Source: Labrenzia sp. 011 (lineage in GTDB: Bacteria; Pseudomonadota; Alphaproteobacteria; Rhizobiales; Stappiaceae). From it: a stretch of 64,000 nucleotides of DNA. The stretch's first letter is position 1, and each line of letters opens with the position of its first letter. Shown piece after piece: positions 60,854-64,000 of this stretch. The notes beneath the pieces were generated by a model, which saw nothing but the letters and a program-made list of their open reading frames with translations, was not told the origin of the DNA and made no database searches. The stretch covers positions 1 through 64,000 of the forward strand of contig NZ_QCYM01000064.1 of the NCBI RefSeq assembly GCF_003075075.1, written 5' to 3'. A program made the position numbers and the translations under genes.

Positions 60854-61648
60854 TCAGGTCCTCAGCAGGATCCTGTCTCCCCGTGAGACCGCCTCGGAGA
60901 CTTCGACGGGCATGCCTTCATCGTCCACGTTGACACCGGTTGTCACGAGCACGGGTTGCGAGGAAGGGATGTCCAGCAGCAGCGCCTCATGAGGACCGGG
61001 CAGACGGGTCATGATCGTTGTTTCAATGCGGAAGAAATCCTCCACGCCACAGGCGCGCAGCGCCGCCGTCACGCCCCCTTCGGTATCGATGTGATCGAGA
61101 ATGCCGGAAAAGCGGGACGACAGCGGATAGAAATGACGCGCGACCATCGCGGGCCGCCCCTGGACGAGCCGGATGAATTCCGCACGCTGGACCCGGGTTC
61201 CGGTCTTCACGCCGAAGGCGCGTGCGATATTGGCCGGAGCCGCCTGACGGCGCTTGCCGACCATGTTGAGTCGCGTGGTCCGGCCCTCCCCCGACAGGTT
61301 CACGCTGAACCGCGTACGGCGGGCGAGGGTATAGACGAAGCGGTCTTCGGATACGAAATTGCCGCGCCCCTGCCACCCGGTGACGTGACCGCTCGATTTC
61401 AGACGGTCGATCGCCTTGCGCACTTCATGGATCGACAGACCGCGCGCCTCGGCCATGGCCGCCAGAGAGGGCAGCCTGCTGCCGGCCGGCAGGCTGCCGG
61501 TCTCGATCCTTTCACGCAAATCGCTGACGACCGCGCGCCAGCCCTGCTCGACAGGAGGCGATTGAAGCACGGAACCATCTCCCTGACCCGTTTCCGTCAA
61601 CGCATAGCCTGCCACATTCCCATTGCACAGCCGTGACAGCGCACACAC
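60854..61648 (-). CDS. GntR/UTRA-type transcriptional regulator
   Basis: This protein of up to 264 aa has a winged helix (VVSDLRERIETGSLPAGSRLPSLAAMAEARGLSIHEVRKAIDRL, residues about 38-85) and a C-terminal UTRA effector domain (115-260; RFSVNLSGEGR, ARHFYPLSSRF, DIPSSQPVLVTTGV). This is the PhnF/HutC/FarR group. It is divergent from the Tat-exported binding proteins, so it likely controls them. The true start may be downstream of position 61648, for example at the GTG near 61570, as the first 35 residues are not conserved-looking. The sensed ligand is unknown. Confidence 0.8.
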   Translation of the reverse strand: MCALSRLCNGNVAGYALTETGQGDGSVLQSPPVEQGWRAVVSDLRERIETGSLPAGSRLPSLAAMAEARGLSIHEVRKAIDRLKSSGHVTGWQGRGNFVSEDRFVYTLARRTRFSVNLSGEGRTTRLNMVGKRRQAAPANIARAFGVKTGTRVQRAEFIRLVQGRPAMVARHFYPLSSRFSGILDHIDTEGGVTAALRACGVEDFFRIETTIMTRLPGPHEALLLDIPSSQPVLVTTGVNVDDEGMPVEVSEAVSRGDRILLRT

Positions 61649-61770
61649 CCGGCAACTTTGCGCGAAGCTTTTTTGAATAGCTGGTTACGAAGACGAAACC
61701 GTCATCGCACTGCAAAAGAGCCCCCCCATTCGAGTGAGCGTCACTGATTTTTCTCCATGAGGAGCTGGAA

Positions 61771-63354
61771 ATGTCCGTCACTCGCCGTGAATTTCTCACC
61801 TACGCCGCCTCCGGCGCCACCGTGCTGACCCTGTCGCACCTGCTCGACCCGACAAGGGCCCTGGCCGCCTCTCCCGATATCGTAGCCGCGATGATCGACG
61901 GCCAGACACCGAAATCCGGCGGTATCCTGACCTATGGCCAGACCTACCCGAACTGGGCGCTCGGCCAGTCCAACCGCGGAAAACATCCCTATTACTGGCT
62001 CGACCTTCTCACCCGCTCCGTCTGGAACGGCCTGACCTGGGTCGACGAGGACATGAACGTTCAGCTCGACCTGGCAAGCTCCATGGCCCCGAGCGACGAT
62101 CTGACCGTCTGGGACATCGGCCTGCGAGAAGGTGTCATGTTCCACGACGGCACCGAAATGACCTCCGAGGACGTCGTGTCCTCCCTGCAGTTCCATATGC
62201 TGGGCGGTGTCGGCCTGATCCGCACCCAGATGAAGAGCGTCGAGCCCAACGGCAAATACGGCGTGCGCGTTCATCTCAACGGCGCCAATGCGGAATTCCC
62301 CCATTCGCTCGCCGAATACCGCGCCATGATCCTGAAGAAGAACGATGTCGAGACAATCGGCTTCGACGGCATCGGCACCGGTCCGTTCAAACTCGTTGAA
62401 ATCGACAATGCCCGCCAGTTCCGTGCCGTGCGCAACGAGAACTACTGGATGGAAAACGCGCCCTATCTGGACGAGGTACGCGGCGTGCTGACCATGGGCA
62501 ACGCGGCCATCAACGGCTTCCGCGCCGGTCAGCTCAACGCGGTCTTCAACATCGACCCCGGCCAGGTCGGACAGTTCGAGGACGCCGGCGGAAGGACCCA
62601 TGCCTCGGCCTCCGGCGACCAGTTCTGGCTCGCCCTGCCGAAGAACCTCGACTTCCCGTGGAACGACAGGCTGGTCCGCCAGGCCATGTCGCTGGCCATC
62701 GACCGTCAGAAGATCAACAGGATCATCTACAACGATCCGAACGGCTGGACCGGCAATGACACCCACATGAACGGCGTCAACGGCGAATGGGTTGCCCGCC
62801 CGGTCGAGCGCGACGTTGAAAAGGCCAGGGCCCTTCTGGCAGAGGCCGGTTACGGCGAGGGTGTCACCCTGCCGGCGATCGCCTTCTGCCCGTCCTTCCC
62901 GGAAGAGCCCCGTGTCTATCCGATTGTCGCGGAGAGCCTTGCGGAAGCCGGCATCAAGCTGGAATTCCAGGAACGGCCCTGCGATGGCTTCAATCCCTAT
63001 ACGGAAGCGGTGAACAAGCCCTACGGCCGGCCGAAGCGCAGCCTGGTCGGACCGCGCAATCCCTTCATCAACCTGTCGCGCCTGACCACCGGCAACCCGG
63101 CGGAACGCGGCGCATGGGAAGGACCCCGGGCCGACCGTTACGGCAGTCTTCTCGTTGAAGCCGTCAGCCAGCAGGATCCGGAGGCCCGCAAGGCACTCTA
63201 TGCCGAAGCACAGCGCATCGCCCAGGAAGAGGTCCCGGGCATCATGCTCGGCGGACGGCGCAACATGGCGGCCCATGCGGCCAATGTGAAGAACCTTCGC
63301 AGTCACAGCCAGAACTGGTCCAGCCGCTTCGAATACGTCTGGATCGACGCCTGA
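61771..63354 (+). CDS. Tat-exported ABC substrate-binding protein, family 5 (first of two)
   Basis: This 527-aa protein carries a twin-arginine signal: SVTRREFLTYAASGATVL, then an Ala-rich h-region (cleavage probably near residue 32, ALA). Family 5 features follow: GGILTYGQTYPNWALGQSNRG, LREGVMFHDGTEMTSEDVVSS, FDGIGTGPFKLVEIDNARQFR and a NGVNGEWVARPVERDVEKARALL motif. Tat export means the protein folds in the cytoplasm, perhaps with a cofactor. It is 45-50% identical by eye to the next gene. Strong AGGAG ribosome site. The transporter genes likely follow beyond the window. Confidence 0.9.
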   Translation: MSVTRREFLTYAASGATVLTLSHLLDPTRALAASPDIVAAMIDGQTPKSGGILTYGQTYPNWALGQSNRGKHPYYWLDLLTRSVWNGLTWVDEDMNVQLDLASSMAPSDDLTVWDIGLREGVMFHDGTEMTSEDVVSSLQFHMLGGVGLIRTQMKSVEPNGKYGVRVHLNGANAEFPHSLAEYRAMILKKNDVETIGFDGIGTGPFKLVEIDNARQFRAVRNENYWMENAPYLDEVRGVLTMGNAAINGFRAGQLNAVFNIDPGQVGQFEDAGGRTHASASGDQFWLALPKNLDFPWNDRLVRQAMSLAIDRQKINRIIYNDPNGWTGNDTHMNGVNGEWVARPVERDVEKARALLAEAGYGEGVTLPAIAFCPSFPEEPRVYPIVAESLAEAGIKLEFQERPCDGFNPYTEAVNKPYGRPKRSLVGPRNPFINLSRLTTGNPAERGAWEGPRADRYGSLLVEAVSQQDPEARKALYAEAQRIAQEEVPGIMLGGRRNMAAHAANVKNLRSHSQNWSSRFEYVWIDA

Positions 63355-63368
63355 TCCTGCCCCCTCAG

Positions 63369-63396
63369 GGGGCGCGACCTGGCCGCGCCCCTTGTT
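63369..63396 (+). terminator. Hairpin between the two binding-protein genes
   Basis: An 8-bp stem GGGGCGCG/CGCGCCCC with a 7-nt loop is followed by TTGTTT, close to a rho-independent terminator. It may separate expression of the first binding protein from downstream genes. Confidence 0.65.
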
Positions 63397-63434
63397 TCCA
63401 GTCTGAAAACCAGTCAACCCCAACGAGGTTCACC

Positions 63435-64000
63435 ATGCTTTCCCGTCGTGACTTTCTGGCCGGATCAGCCGTCATTATCGGTGTCGGAGCCCTTCCCAAA
63501 GGCGCCGCCGCGCAACCGCTCACCGACTTCGTCGACAGCCTGATCGACGGCCAGAGCCCCCGGCAGGGCGGCAGGCTCGTCTATGGCAACCCGGTGCCGA
63601 ACTGGGCGCTCGGCCAGTCCGACCGTGGTCAGCATCCCTATTATTTCATGGACATCCAGACACGCGGCATCTGGAATGCGCTGACCTGGGTGGATGAAGA
63701 CCTCAATGTGGTTCCCGAGCTCGCAGAAAGCTTTGTCTCCAACGACGATGCGACCGTGTGGGACTACAAGCTGCGTGAAGGTGTGTTCTTTCACGACGGC
63801 AGGGAATTCACCTCCGCGGATGCGGTCGCCTCGGCGCGCCTGCACGCCCATCCGAAGTTCGGCGGCGTCGGCTTCTTCAAGCAGGACATCAAGTCGGTCG
63901 AAGCGGTCGGCAAATATGGCGTGCGCTTCCACCTCAACCGCCCGAACGTCGAATTCCCGCATGCCACCGCCGAATACCGGGCAATGATGCTGCCGGCCAG
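63435..64000 (+). CDS. Tat-exported ABC substrate-binding protein, family 5 (second, truncated by window end)
   Basis: The first 188 residues are visible. A twin-arginine signal is present (MLSRRDFLAGSAVI, Ala-rich end near residue 27). The mature part parallels the preceding protein: GGRLVYGNPVPNWALGQSDRGQ, LREGVFFHDGREFTSADAVAS, and KYGVRFHLNRPNVEFPHATAEYR. The gene runs off the right edge without a stop. Tandem duplication of binding-protein genes under one regulator suggests related but distinct ligands or redundancy. ATG at 63435 has GAGGTT upstream. Confidence 0.88.
   Translation, partial: MLSRRDFLAGSAVIIGVGALPKGAAAQPLTDFVDSLIDGQSPRQGGRLVYGNPVPNWALGQSDRGQHPYYFMDIQTRGIWNALTWVDEDLNVVPELAESFVSNDDATVWDYKLREGVFFHDGREFTSADAVASARLHAHPKFGGVGFFKQDIKSVEAVGKYGVRFHLNRPNVEFPHATAEYRAMMLPA

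Noticed and set aside
61741-63423. 560-codon frame opposite the first Tat-type binding protein
   Set aside because: Antisense shadow; the sense frame has signal peptide, family motifs and ribosome site.
1-64000. tRNA genes or an attachment site next to either phage block
   Set aside because: No cloverleaf-like sequence with a GGTTCGAAT-type loop or direct repeats flanking the blocks could be found by reading.

Overview
The window (about 60% G+C) looks like the chromosome of a marine-type alphaproteobacterium. The closest fit is the Hyphomicrobiales/Stappiaceae (Roseibium/Labrenzia-like), inferred from two TRAP transporter operons, a rhizobial-type malonate (mat) operon, FCD-type GntR regulators, a permease-ATPase fused peptide ABC transporter and a giant Gly-rich autotransporter. 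No rRNA, tRNA or CRISPR array was seen.

Region 1 (1-16.3 kb, all minus strand) is the late block of a short-tailed phage of the BPP-1/T7-like type. Read leftward it holds small and large terminase, a GNAT protein, a possible moron gene, a short Gly/Pro-rich protein, portal, a Bbp19-like protein, scaffold, major capsid protein, tail tubular proteins A and B, internal virion proteins and a tail fibre with collagen-like Gly-X-Y blocks. An unexplained element of about 82 bp occurs twice, each time about 180 bp upstream of a late gene start. No integrase, lysis or replication gene is visible here.

Region 2 (16.4-21.9 kb) is a phosphorelay cluster: HPt, hybrid histidine kinase, second HPt, REC-GGDEF diguanylate cyclase, and a convergent stand-alone receiver protein. 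Region 3 (22.0-28.5 kb) is a malonate uptake and degradation operon (matR, matPQM, matA, matB). A structured 427-bp non-coding stretch and a secreted matrixin-like protease follow. Region 4 (29.8-36.6 kb) is a LysR-controlled operon: DUF1445 protein, TRAP transporter, DUF2848 protein and amidase. The substrate is unknown.

Region 5 (36.6-39.4 kb) is a compact lambda-like immunity island: a LexA/CI-type repressor between two alignable promoters that carry the same operator in their spacers. One drives three small phage genes leftward, the other one small gene rightward. Its leftward operon has the same orientation as the late phage block 20 kb away, so one prophage may have been split by host DNA; this is inference. 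Region 6 (39.5-43.6 kb) has an SMP-30 family lactonase and a tight two-gene unit of a periplasmic binding protein and a 656-aa, nine-helix membrane protein of unknown function, the best candidate here for an undescribed system.

Region 7 (43.9-51.9 kb) is a peptide/amide-type ABC transporter (with fused permease-ATPase), a GntR regulator and a divergent M20 amidohydrolase. Region 8 (51.9-60.8 kb) is a 2247-aa autotransporter divergent from a LytS/LytTR two-component pair. Region 9 (60.8-64 kb) is a UTRA-type GntR regulator divergent from two tandem Tat-exported solute-binding proteins, the second cut by the window end.
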